Below, one piece after another: positions 36,901-51,300 of a stretch of 64,000 nucleotides of DNA. Below the pieces are notes generated by a model. The model worked only from the letters and a program-made list of their open reading frames with translations. It made no database searches and had not been told where the DNA came from. The translations under genes and the position numbers were made by a program. Source of the stretch: Litoditis marina (lineage: Eukaryota > Nematoda > Chromadorea > Rhabditida > Rhabditidae). The stretch lies in the NCBI GenBank assembly GCA_964036275.1, contig CAXIWQ010000351.1:1-64000 (forward strand), read 5' to 3'. The first letter of the stretch is position 1. Each line of letters starts with the position of its first letter.

Positions 36901-39900
36901 AAATACAGAAAACTGAATAAAAGTATTGTTAGAGAAGGTTCCAGAGAATCAGTTCACTACAGTAAATCGTTCATGTTTAGACAACTGTATTTCACCCTCG
37001 CGTGCGTGTACTGACCGACGTATCGCATCCGAAATCCGCAGAAACCTCACGACATCTTTATCTTCTCATTACCACAAATACAGAAAACTGAATAAAGTAT
37101 TGTTAGACAAGGTTCCAGATCATCAGTTCACTACAGTAATTCGTTCATGTTTATACAACTCTATTTCACCCTCAAGTGCGTGTACTGACTGACGTATCGC
37201 ACCCGAAATCCGCAAAAAACTCAAGACATCTCTATATTCTCAACACCACAAATACAGAAAACTGAATAAAAGTATTGTTAGACAAGGTTCCAGATCATCA
37301 GTTCACTACAGTAATTCGTTCATGTTCAGACAACTCTATTTCACCCTCACGTGCGTGTACTGACTGACGTATCGCATCCGAAATCCGCAGAAACCTCAAG
37401 ACATCTTTATATTCTCAACACCACAAATACAGAAAACTGAATAAAAGTATTGTTAAAGAAGGTTCCAGTGCATCAGTTCACTACAGTAATTCGTTCATGT
37501 TCAGACAACTCTATTTCACCCTCACGTCCGTGTACTGACTGATGTATCGCATCCGAATTTCGCAGAAACCTCAAGACATCTCTATATTCTCAACACCACA
37601 AATACAGAAAACTGAATAAAAGTATTGTTAGAGAAGGTTCCAGAGCATAAGTTCACTACAGTAATTCGTTCATGTTTAGACAACTCTATTTCACCCTCAC
37701 GTGCGTGTACTGAACGACGTATCGCACCCGAAATCCGCAAAAAACTCAAGACATCTCTATATTCTCAACACCACAAATACAGAAAACTGAATAAAAGTAT
37801 TGTTAGACAAGGTTCCAGATCATCAGTTCACTACAGTAATTCGTTCATGTTTAGACAACTCTATTTCACCCTCACGTGCGTGTACTGACCGACGTATCGC
37901 ATCCGAAATCCGCAGAAACCTCAAGACATCTCTATATTCTCAACACCACAAATACAGAAAACTGAATAAAAGTAGTGTTAGAGAAGGTTCCAGAGCATCA
38001 GTTCACTACAGTAATTTGTTCATGTTAAGACAACTCTATTTCACCCTCGCGTGCGTGTACTGAACGACGTATCGCACCCGAAATCCGCAAAAACTCAAGA
38101 CATCTCTATATTCTCAACACCACAAATACAGAAAACTGAATAAAAGTATTGTTAGACAAGGTTCCAGATCATCAGTTCACTACAGTAATTCGTTCATGTT
38201 CAGACAACTCTATTTCACCCTCACGTCCGTGTACTGACTGATGTATCGCATCCGAATTTCGCAGAAACCTCAAGACATCTCTATATTCTCAACACCACAA
38301 ATACAGAAAACTGAATAAAAGTATTGTTAGAGAAGGTTCCAGAGCATAAGTTCACTACAGTAATTCGTTCATGTTTAGACAACTCTATTTCACCCTCACG
38401 TGCGTGTACTGAACGACGTATCGCACCCGAAATCCGCAAAAAACTCAAGACATCTCTATATTCTCAACACCACAAATACAGAAAACTGAATAAAAGTATT
38501 GTTAGACAAGGTTCCAGATCATCAGTTCACTACAGTAATTCGTTCATGTTTAGACAACTCTATTTCACCCTCACGTGCGTGTACTGACCGACGTATCGCA
38601 TCCGAAATCCGCAGAAACCTCAAGACATCTCTTCTCAACACCACAAATACAGAAAACTGAATAAAAGTAGTGTTAGAGAAGGTTCCAGAGCATCAGTTCA
38701 CTACAGTAATTTGTTCATGTTAAGACAACTCTATTTCACCCTCGCGTGCGTGTACTGAACGACGTATCGCACCCGAAATCCGCAAAAAACTCAAGACATC
38801 TCTATATTCTCAACACCACAAATACAGAAAACTGAATAAAAGTATTGTTAGACAAGGTTCCAGATCATCAGTTCACTACAGTAATTCGTTCATGTTTAGA
38901 CAACTCTATTTCACCCTCACGTGCGTGTACTGACCGACGTATCGCATCCGAAATCCGCAGAAACCTCACGACATCTTTATCTTCTCATTACCACAAGTAC
39001 AGAAAACTGAATAAAAGTATTGTTAGACAAGGTTCCAGATCAATCAGTTCACTACAGTAATTCGTTCATGTTCAGACAACTCTATTTCACCCTCACGTGC
39101 GTGTACTGATCGACGTATCGCATCCGAATCCGCAGAAACCTCAAGACATCTTTATATTCTCAACACCACACATACAGAAAACTGAATAAAAGTATTGTTA
39201 GAGAAGGTTCCAGAGCATAAGTTCACTACAGTAATTCGTTCATGTTTAGAACTCCATTTCACCCTCACGTGCGTGTACTGACCGACGTATCGCATCCGAA
39301 CACCGTAGAAACCTCACGACATCTTTATCTTCTCATCACCACAAATACAGAAAACTGAATAAAAGTATTGTTAGACAAGGTTCCAGATCATCAGTTCACT
39401 ACAATAATTCGTTCATGTTTAGACAACTCTATTTCACCCTCACGTGCGTGTACTGACCGACGTATCGCATCCGAAATCCGGCAGAAACCTCACGACATCT
39501 TTATCTTCTCATTACCACAAATACAGAAAACTGAATAAAAGTATTGTTAGACAAGGTTCCAGATCATCAGTTCACTACAGTAATTCGTTCATGTTTAGAC
39601 AACTCTATTTCACCCTCACGTGCGTGTACTGACCGACGTATCGCATCCGAAATCCGCAGAAACCTCAAGACATCTCTATATTCTCAACACCACAAATACA
39701 GAAAACTGAATAAAAGTATTGTTAGAGAAGGTTCCAGAGCATCAGTTCACTACAGTAATTCGTTCATGTCAAGACAACTCTATTTCACTCTCTCGTGCGT
39801 GTACTGACCGACGTATCGCATCCGAAATCCGCAGAAACCTCAAGACATCTCTATATTCTCAACACCACAAATACAGAAAACTGAATAAAAGTATTGTTAG

Positions 39901-42630
39901 AGAAGGTTCCAGAGCATCAGTTCACTACAGTATTTGTTCATGTTTAGACAACTGTATTTCACTCGCGTGCGTGTACTGACCGACGTATCGCATCCGAAAT
40001 CCGCAGAAACCTCAAGACATCTCTATATTCTCACACCACAAATACAGAAAACTGAATAAAAGTATTGTTAGAGAAGGTTCCAGAGCATCAGTTCACTACA
40101 GTAATTCGTTCATGTTTAGACAACTCTATTTCACCCTCACGTGCGTGTACTGACCGACGTATCGCATCCGAAATCCGCAGAAACCTCACGACATCTTTAT
40201 CTTCTCATTACCACAAATACAGAAAACTGAATAAAGTATTGTTAGACAAGGTTCCAGATCATCAGTTCACTACAGTAATTCGTTCATGTTTAGACAACTC
40301 TATTTCACCCTCACGTGCGTTGTACTGACTGACGTATCGCATCCGAAATCCGCAGAAACCTCCAGACATCTTTATATTCTCAACACCACAAATACAGAAA
40401 ACTGAATAAAGTATTGTTAGACAAGGTTCCAGATCATCAGTTCACTACAGTAATTCGTTCATGTTTAGACAACTCTATTTCACCCTCACGTGCGTGTACT
40501 GACTGACCGTATCGCATCCGAAATCCGCAGAAACCTCAAGACATCTTTATATTCTCAACACCACAATACAGAAAACTGAATAAAAGTATTGTTAGAGAAG
40601 GTTCCAGTGCATCAGTTCACTACAGTAATTCGTTCATGTTCAGACAACTCTATTTCACCCTCACGTGCGTGTACTGACTGTTGTATCGCATCCGAATTTC
40701 GCAGAAACCTCAAGACATCTCTATATTCTCAACACCACAAATACAGAAACTGAAAAAAAAAGTATTGTTAGAGAAGGTTCCAGAGCATCAGTTCACTACA
40801 GTAATTCGTTCATGTTAAGACAACTCTATTTTACCCTCGCGCGCGTGTACTGAACGACGTATCGCACCCGAAATCCGCAAAAAACTCAAGACATCTCTAT
40901 ATTCTCAACACCACAAATACAGAAAACTGAATAAAAGTATTGTTAGACAAGGTTCCAGATCATCAGTTCACTACAGTAATTCGTTCATGTTTAGACAACT
41001 CTATTTCACCCTCACGTGCGTGTACTGATCGACGTATCGCATCCGAAATCCGCAGAAACCTCAAGACATCTCTATATTCTCAACACCACACATACAGAAA
41101 ACTGAATAAAAGTATTGTTAGAGAAGGTTCCAGAGCATAAGTTCACTACAGTAATTCGTTCATGTTTAGAACTCCATTTCACCCTCACGTGCGTGTACTG
41201 ACCGACGTATCGCATCCGAACACCGTAGAAACCTCACGACATCTTTATCTTCTCATCACCACAAATACAGAAAACTGAATAAAAGTTTTGTTAGACAAGG
41301 TTCCAGATCATCAGTTCACTACAGTAATTCGTTCATGTTTAGACAACTCTATTTCACCCTCACGTGCGTGTACTGACCGACGTATCGCATCCGAAATCCG
41401 CAGAAACCTCACGACATCTTTATCTTCTCAACACCACAAATACAGAAAACTGAACAGAAGTATTGTTAGAGAAGGTTCCAGAGCATCAGTTCACTACAGT
41501 AATTCGTTCATGTTTAGACAACTCTATTTCACCCTCACGTGCGTGTACTGATCGACGTATCGCATCCGAAATCCGCAGAAACCTCAAGACATCTCTATAT
41601 TCTCAACACCACACATACAGAAAACTGAATAAAGTATTGTTAGAGAAGGTTCCAGAGCATAAGTTCACTACAGTAATTCGTTCATGTTTAGAACTCCATT
41701 TCACCCCTCACGTGCGTGTACTGACCGACGTATCGCATCCGAACACCGTAGAAACCTCACGACATCTTTATCTTCTCATCACACAAATACAGAAAACTGA
41801 ATAAAAGTATTGTTAGACAAGGTTCCAGATCATCAGTTCACTACAGGAATTCGTTCATGTTTAGACAACTCTATTTCACCCTCACGTGCGGTGTACTGAC
41901 CGACGTATCGCATCCGAAATCCGCAGAAACCTCACGACATCTTTATCTTCTCATTACCACAAATACAGAAAACTGAATAAAAGTATTGTTAGACAAGTTT
42001 CCAGATCATCAGTTCACTACAGTAATTCGTTCATGTTTAGACAACTCTATTTCACCCTCACGTGCGTGTACTGACCGACGTATCGCATCCGAAATCCGCA
42101 GAAATCTCAAGACATCTCTATATTCTCAACACCACAAATACAGAAAACTGAATAAAAGTATTGTTAGAGAAGGTTCCAGAGCATCAGTTCACTACAGTAA
42201 ATTCGTTCATGTCAAGACAACTCTATTTCACTCTCGCGTGCGTGTACTGACCGACGTATCGCATCGAAATCCGCAGAAACCTCAAGACATCTCTATATTC
42301 TCAACACCACAAATACAGAAAACTGAATAAAAGTATTGTTAGAGAAGGTTCCAGAGCATCAGTTCACTACAGTAATTCGTTCATGTTTAGACAACTGTAT
42401 TTCACCCTCACGTGCGTGTACTGACCGACGTATCGCATCCGAAATCCGCAGAAACCTCAAGACATCTCTATATTCTCAACACCACAAATACAGAAAACTG
42501 AATAAAAGTATTGTTAGAGAAGGTTCCAGAGCATCAGTTCACTACAGTAATTCGTCATGTCAAGACAACTCTATTTCACTCTCGCGTGCGTGTACTGACC
42601 GACGTATTCGCATCCGAAATCCGCAGAAAC
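24950..42630. other. Tract of satellite A rich in single-base indels
   Basis: Many one-base gains or losses relative to neighbouring monomers: 24956 (C lost), 25163, 25611 (T gained), 27767, 27888, 27990, 28413, 29723, 30261, 30354, 35250, 39041, 40033, 42201 and 42607. The left-arm mirror (1-4946) and the tract 44-60 kb show almost none. The pattern is typical of under-polished long-read sequence; true drift is the alternative. Confidence 0.65.
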
Positions 42631-43859
42631 TCAAGACATCTCTATATTCTCAACACCACAAATACAGAAAACTGAATAAAGTATTGTTAGAGAAGGTTCC
42701 AGAGCATCAGTTCACTACAGTAATTCGTTCATGTCAAGACAACTCTATTTCACTCTCGCGTGCGTGTACTGACCGACGTATCGCATCCGAAATCCGCAGA
42801 AACCTCAAGACATCTCTATATTCTCAACACCACAAATACAGAAAACTGAATAAAAGTATTGTTAGAGAAGGTTCCAGAGCATCAGTTCACTACAGTAATT
42901 CGTTCATGTTTAGACAACTGTATTTCACCCTCACGTGCGTGTACTGACCGACGTATCGCATCCGAAATCCGCAGAAACCTCAAGACATCTCTATATTCTC
43001 AACACCACAAATACAGAAAACTGAATAAAAGTATTGTTAGAGAAGGTTCCAGAGCATCAGTTCACTACAGTAATTCGTTCATGTTTAGACAACTCTATTT
43101 CACCCTCACGTGCGTGTACTGACCGACGTATCGCATCCGAAATCCGCAGAAACCTCACGACATCTTTATCTTCTCATTACCACAAATACAGAAAACTGAA
43201 TAAAGTATTGTTAGACAAGGTTCCAGATCATCAGTTCACTACAGTAATTCGTTCATGTTTAGACAACTCTATTTCACTCTCACGTGCGTGTACTGACTGA
43301 CGTATCGCATCCGAAATCCGCAGAAACCTCAAGACATCTTTATATTCTCAACACCACAAATACAGAAAACTGAATTAAAGTATTGTTAGAGAAGGTTCCA
43401 GTGCATCAGTTCACTACAGTAATTCGTTCATGTTCAGACAACTCTATTTCACCCTCACGTGCGTGTACTGACTGATGTATCGCATCCGAACTTCGCAGAA
43501 ACCTCAAGACATCTCTATATTCTCAACACCACAAATACAGAAAACTGAATAAAAGTATTGTTAGAGAAGGTTCCAGAGCATCAGTTCACTACAGTAATTC
43601 GTTCATGTTAAGACAACTCTATTTCACCCTCGCGTGCGTGTACTGACCGACGTATCGCATCCGAAATCCGCAGAAACCTCACGACATCTTTATCTTCTCA
43701 TTACCACAAATACAGAAAACTGAATAAAGTATTGTTAGACAAGGTTCCAGATCATCAGTTCACTACAGTAATTCGTTCATGTTTAGACAACTCTATTTCA
43801 CCCTCACGTGCGTGTACTGACTGACGTATCGCATCCGAAATCCGCAGAAACCTCAAGAC

Positions 43860-44410
43860 ATCTTTATATTCTTAACACCACAAATACAGAAAACTGAATA
43901 AAAGTATTGTTAGAGAAGGTTCCAGTGCATCAGTTCACTACAGTAATTCGTTCATGTTCAGACAACTCTATTTCACCCTCACGTGCGTGTACTGACTGAC
44001 GTATCGCATCCGAAATCCGCAGAAACCTCAAGACATCTTTATATTCTTAACACCACAAATACAGAAAACTGAATAAAAGTATTGTTAGAGAAGGTTCCAG
44101 ATCATCAGTTCACTACAGTAATTCGTTCATGTTTAGACAACTCTATTTCACCCTCACGTGCGTGTACTGACTGACGTATCGCATCCGAAATCCGCAGAAA
44201 CCTCAAGACATCTTTATATTCTTAACACCACAAATACAGAAAACTGAATAAAAGTATTGTTAGAGAAGGTTCCAGATCATCAGTTCACTACAGTAATTCG
44301 TTCATGTTTAGACAACTCTATTTCACCCTCACGTGCGTGTACTGACTGACGTATCGCATCCGAAATCCGCAGAAACCTCAAGACATCTTTATATTCTTAA
44401 CACCACAAAT
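43860..44410 (+). repeat. Local four-fold amplification of one monomer variant
   Basis: The variant ATATTCTTAACACC (instead of ATATTCTCAACACC) occurs at about 43871, 44046, 44221 and 44396, exactly 175 bp apart, and I did not notice it elsewhere. This looks like recent single-monomer expansion. Confidence 0.7.
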
Positions 44411-47400
44411 ACAGAAAACTGAATAAAAGTATTGTTAGAGAAGGTTCCAGTGCATCAGTTCACTACAGTAATTCGTTCATGTTCAGACAACTCCATTTCA
44501 CCCTCACGTGCGTGTACTGACCGACGTATCGCATCCGAACTTCGCAGAAACCTCAAGACATCTCTATATTCTCAACACCACAAATACAGAAAACTGAATA
44601 AAAGTATTGTTAGAGAAGGTTCCAGAGCATCAGTTCACTACAGTAATTCGTTCATGTTAAGACAACTCTATTTCACCCTCGCGTGCGTGTACTGACTGAC
44701 GTATCGCATCCGAAATCCGCAGAAACCTCAAGACATCTCTATATTCTCAACACCACACATACAGAAAACTGAATAAAAGTATTGTTAGACAAGGTTCCAG
44801 ATCATCAGTTCACTACAGTAATTCGTTCATGTTTAGACAACTCTATTTCACCCTCACGTGCGTGTACTGACCGACGTATCGCATCCGAAATCCGCAGAAA
44901 CCTCACGACATCTTTATCTTCTCATTACCACAAATACAGAAAACTGAATAAAAGTATTGTTAGAGAAGGTTCCAGATCATCAGTTTACTACAGTAATTCG
45001 TTCATGTTTAGACAACTCTATTTCACCCTCACGTGCGTGTACTGACTGACGTATCGAATCCGAAATCCGCAGAAACCTCAAGACATCTCTATATTCTCAA
45101 CACCACAAATACAGAAAACTGAATAAAAGTATTGTTAGACAAGGTTCCAGATCATCAGTTCGCTACAGTAATTCGTTCATGTTTAGACAACTCTATTTCA
45201 CCCTCACGTGCGTGTACTGACTGACGTATCGAATCCGAAATCCGCAGAAACCTCAAGACATCTCTATATTCTCATTACCACAAATACAGAAAACTGAATA
45301 AAGTATTGTTAGACAAGGTTCCAGATCATCAGTTCACTACAGTAATTCGTTCATGTTTAGACAACTCTATTTCACCCTCACGTGCGTGTACTGACTGACG
45401 TATCGCATCCGAAATCCGCAGAAACCTCAAGACATCTATATATTCTCAACACCACAAATACAGAAAACTGAATAAAAGTATTGTTAGAGAAGGTTCCAGT
45501 GCATCAGTTCACTACAGTAATTCGTTCATGTTCAGACAACTCTATTTCACCCTCACGTGCGTGTACTGACTGATGTATCGCATCCGAATTTCGCAGAAAC
45601 CTCAAGACATCTCTATATTCTCAACACCACAAATACAGAAAACTGAATAAAAGTATTGTTAGAGAAGGTTCCAGAGCATCAGTTCACTACAGTAATTCGT
45701 TCATGTTAAGACAACTCTATTTCACCCTCGCGTGCGTGTACTGAACGACGTATCGCACCCGAAATCCGCAAAAAACTCAAGACATCTCTATATTCTCAAC
45801 ACCACGAATACAGAAAACTGAATAAAAGTATTGTCAGAGAAGGTTCCAGAGCATCAGTTCACTACAGTAATCTGTTCATGTTAAGACAACTCTATTTCAC
45901 CCTCGCGTGCGTGTACTGAACGACGTATCGCACCCGAAATCCGCAAAAAACTCAAGACATCTCTATATTCTCAACACCACAAATACAGAAAACTGAATAA
46001 AAGTATTGTTAGACAAGGTTCCAGATCATCAGTTCACTACAGTAATTCGTTCATGTTTAGACAACTCTATTTCACCCTCACGTGCGTGTACTGATCGACG
46101 TATCGCATCCGAAATCCGCAGAAACCTCAAGACATCTCTATATTCTCAACACCACACATACAGAAAACTGAATAAAAGTATTGTTAGAGAAGGTTCCAGA
46201 GCATGAGTTCACTACAGTAATTCGTTCATGTTTAGACAACTCCATTTCACCCTCACGTGCGTGTACTGACCGACGTATCGCATCCGAACACCGTAGAAAC
46301 CTCACGACATCTTTATCTTCTCATCACCACAAATACAGAAAACTGAATAAAAGTATTGTTAGACAAGGTTCCAGATCATCAGTTTACTACAGTAATTCGT
46401 TCATGTTTAGACAACTCTATTTCACCCTCACGTGCGTGTACTGACCGACGTACCGCATCCGAAGTCCGCAGAAATCTCACGACATCTTTATCTTCTCATT
46501 ACCACAAATACAGAAAACTGAATAAAAGTATTGTTAGACAAGGTTCCAGATCATCAGTTCACTACAGTAATTCGTTCATGTTTAGACAACTCTATTTCAC
46601 CCTCACGTGCGTGTACTGACCGACGTATCGCATCCGAAATCCGCAGAAACCTCAAGACATCTCTATATTCTCAACACCACAAATACAGAAATCTGAATAA
46701 AAGTATTGTTAGAGAAGGTTCCAGAGCATCAGTTCACTACAGTAATTCGTTCATGTTAAGACAACTCTATTTCACTCTCGCGTGCGTGTACTGACCGACG
46801 TATCGCATCCGAAATCCGCAGAAACCTCAAGACATCTCTATATTCTCAACACCACAATTACAGAAAACTGAATAAAAGTATTGTTAGAGAAGGTTCCAGA
46901 GCATCAGTTCACTACAGTAATTCTTTCATGTTTAGACAACTCTATTTCACCCTCGCGTGCGTGTACTGACCGACGTATCGCATCCGAAATCCGCAGAAAC
47001 CTCAAGACATCTTTATATTCTCAACACCACAAATACAGCAAACTGAATAAAAGTATTGTTAGAGAAGGTTCCAGAGCATCAGTTCACTACAGTAATTCGT
47101 TTATGTTTAGACAACTCTATTCCACCCTCACGTGCGTGTACTGACCGACTTATCGCATCCGAACACCGCAGAAACCTCACGACATCTTTATTTTCTCATC
47201 ACCACAAATACAGAGAACTGAATAAAAGTGTTGTTAGACAAGGTTCCAGATCATCAGTTCACTACAGTAATTCGTTCATGTTTAGAAAACTCTATTTCAC
47301 CCTCACGTGCGTGTACTGACCGACGTATCGCATCCGAAATCCGCAGAAACCTCACGACATCGTTATCTTCTCATTACCACAAATACAGAAAACTGAATAA

Positions 47401-48361
47401 AAGTATTGGTAGACAAGGTTCCAGATCATCAGTTCACTACAGTAATTCGTTCATGTTCAGACAACTCTATTTCACCCTCACGTGCGTGTACTGACCGACG
47501 TATCGCATCCGAACTTCGCAGAAACCTCAAGACATCTCTATATTCTCAACACCACAAATACAGAAAACTGAATAAAAGTATTGTTAGAGAAGGTTCCAGA
47601 GCATCAGTTCACTACAGTAATTCGTTCATGTTTAGACAACTCCATTTCACCCTCACGTGCGTGTACTGACCGACGTATCGCATCCGAATTCCGCAGAAAC
47701 CTCACGACATCTTTATCTTCTCATTACCACAAATACAGAAAACTGAATAAAAGTATTGTTAGAGAAGGTTTCAGAGCATCAGTTCACTACAGTAATTCGT
47801 TCATGTTTAGACAACTCTATTTCACCCTCACGTGCGTCTACTGATCGACGTATCGCATCCGAAATCCGCAGAAACCTCAAGACATCTCTATATTCTCAAC
47901 ACCACACATACAGAAAACTGAATAAAAGTATTGTTAGAGAAGGTTCCAGAGCATCAGTTCACTACAGTAACTCGTTCATGTTTGGACAACTCTATTTCAC
48001 CCTTACGTGCGTGTACTGATCGACGTATCGCATCCGAAATCCGCAGAAACCTCAAGACACCTCTATATTCTCAACACCACGAATACAGAAAACTGAATAA
48101 AAGTATTGTTAGAGAAGGTTCCAGAGCATCAGTTCACTACAGTAATTCGTTCATGTTTAGACAACTCTATTTCACCCTCACATGCGTGTACTGACCGACG
48201 TATCGCATCCGAAATCCGCAGAAACCTCAAGACATCTTTATATTCTCAACACCACGAATACAGAAAACTGAATAAAATTATTGTTAGAGAAGGTTCCAGA
48301 GCATCAGTTCATTACAGTTATTCGTTAATGTTTGGACAACTCTATTTCACTCTCACGTGCG

Positions 48362-48382
48362 TGTACTGATCTCAACACCACA
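48362..48382 (+). repeat. Monomer with a 49-bp deletion
   Basis: The sequence passes from GTGTACTGATC directly to TCAACACCACAC, skipping GACGTATCGC...TATATTC (49 bp). This explains the 1,701-bp instead of 1,750-bp spacing of the higher-order copies. Confidence 0.85.
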
Positions 48383-51300
48383 CATACAGAAAACTGAACA
48401 AAAGTATTGTTAGAGAAGGTTACAGAGCATCAGTTCACTACAGTAATTCGTTCATGTTAAGACAACTCTATTTCACTCTCGCGTGCGTGTACTGACCGAC
48501 GTATCGCATCCGAAATCCGCAGAAACCTCAAGACATCTCTATATTCTCAACACCACAATTACAGAAAACTGAATAAAAGTATTGTTAGAGAAGGTTCCAG
48601 AGCATCAGTTCACTACAGTAATTCTTTCATGTTTAGACAACTCTATTTCACCCTCGCGTGCGTGTACTGACCGACGTATCGCATCCGAAATCCGCAGAAA
48701 CCTCAAGACATCTTTATATTCTCAACACCACAAATACAGCAAACTGAATAAAAGTATTGTTAGAGAAGGTTCCAGAGCATCAGTTCACTACAGTAATTCG
48801 TTTATGTTTAGACAACTCTATTCCACCCTCACGTGCGTGTACTGACCGACTTATCGCATCCGAACACCGCAGAAATCTCACGACATCTTTATTTTCTCAT
48901 CACCACAAATACAGAAAACTGAATAAAAGTGTTGTTAGACAAGGTTCCAGATCATCAGTTCACTACAGTAATTCGTTCATGTTTAGAAAACTCTATTTCA
49001 CCCTCACGTGCGTGTACTGACCGACGTATCGCATCCGAAATCCGCAGAAACCTCACGACATCGTTATCTTCTCATTACCACAAATACAGAAAACTGAATA
49101 AAAGTATTGGTAGACAAGGTTCCAGATCATCAGTTCACTACAGTAATTCGTTCATGTTCAGACAACTCTATTTCACCCTCACGTGCGTGTACTGACCGAC
49201 GTATCGCATCCGAACTTCGCAGAAACCTCAAGACATATCTATATTCTCAACACCACAAATACAGAAAACTGAATAAAAGTATTGTTAGAGAAGGTTCCAG
49301 AGCATCAGTTCACTACAGTAATTCGTTCATGTTTAGACAACTCCATTTCACCCTCACGTGCGTGTACTGACCGACGTATCGCATCCGAATTCCGCAGAAA
49401 CCTCACGACATCTTTATCTTCTCATTACCACAAATACAGAAAACTGAATAAAAGTATTGTTAGAGAAGGTTTCAGAGCATCAGTTCACTACAGTAATTCG
49501 TTCATGTTTAGACAACTCTATTTCACCCTCACGTGCGTCTACTGATCGACGTATCGCATCCGAAATCCGCAGAAACCTCAAGACATCTCTATATTCTCAA
49601 CACCACACATACAGAAAACTGAATAAAAGTATTGTTAGAGAAGGTTCCAGAGCATCAGTTCACTACAGTAACTCGTTCATGTTTGGACAACTCTATTTCA
49701 CCCTTACGTGCGTGTACTGATCGACGTATCGCATCCGAAATCCGCAGAAACCTCAAGACACCTCTATATTCTCAACACCACGAATACAGAAAACTGAATA
49801 AAAGTATTGTTAGAGAAGGTTCCAGAGCATCAGTTCACTACAGTAATTCGTTCATGTTTAGACAACTCTATTTCACCCTCACATGCGTGTACTGACCGAC
49901 GTATCGCATCCGAAATCCGCAGAAACCTCAAGACATCTTTATATTCTCAACACCACGAATACAGAAAACTGAATAAAATTATTGTTAGAGAAGGTTCCAG
50001 AGCATCAGTTCATTACAGTTATTCGTTAATGTTTGGACAACTCTATTTCACTCTCACGTGCGTGTACTGATCGACGTATCGCATCCGAAATCCGCAGAAA
50101 CCTCAAGACACCTCTATATTCTCAACACCACACATACAGAAAACTGAACAAAAGTATTGTTAGAGAAGGTTACAGAGCATCAGTTCACTACAGTAATTCG
50201 TTCATGTTTAGACAACTCTATTTCACCCTCACATGCGTGTACTGACCGACGTATCGCATCCGAAATCCGCAGAAACCTCAAGACATCTTTATATTCTCAA
50301 CACCACGAATACAGAAAACTGAATAAAAGTATTGTTAGAGAAGGTTCCAGAGCATCAGTTCACTACAGTAATTCGTTCATGTTTAGACAACTCCATTTCA
50401 CCCTCACGTGCGTGTACTGACCGACGTATCGCATCCGAAATCCGCAGAAACCTCAAGACACCTCTATATTCTCAACACCACACATACAGAAAACTGAATA
50501 AAAGTATTGTTAGAGAAGGTTCCAGAGCATCAGTTCACTACAGTAATTCGTTCATGTTTAGACAACTCTATTTAACCCTCACATGCGTGTACTGACCGAC
50601 GTATCGCATCCGAAATCCGCAGAAACCTCAAGACATCTTTATATTCTCAACACCACGAATACAGAAAACTGAATAAAATTATTGTTAGAGAAGTTTCCAA
50701 AGCATCAGTTCACTACAGTAATTCGTTAATGCTTGGACAACTCTATTTCACTCTCACGTGCGTGTACTGATCGACGTATCGCATCCGAAATCCGCAGAAA
50801 CCTCAAGACATCTCTATATTCTCAACACCATAAAGACAGAAAACTGAATAAAAGTATTGTTAGACAAGGTTCCAGAGCATCAGTTCACTACAGTAATTCG
50901 TTTATGTTTAGACAACTCTATTCCACCCTCACGTGCGTGTACTGACCGACTTATCGCATCCGAACACCGCAGAAACCTCACGACATCTTTATTTTCTCAT
51001 CACCACAAATACAGAAAACTGAATAAAAGTGTTGTTAGACAAGGTTCCAGATCATCAGTTCACTACAGTAATTCGTTCATCTTTAGAAAACTCTATTTCA
51101 CCCTCACGTGCGTGTACTGACCGACGTATCGCATCCGAAATCCGCAGAAACCTCACGACATCGTTATCTTCTCATTACCACAAATACAGAAAACTGAATA
51201 AAAGTATTGGTAGACAAGGTTCCAGATCATCAGTTCACTACAGTAATTCGTTCATGTTCAGACAACTCTATTTCACCCTCACGTGCGTGTACTGACCGAC

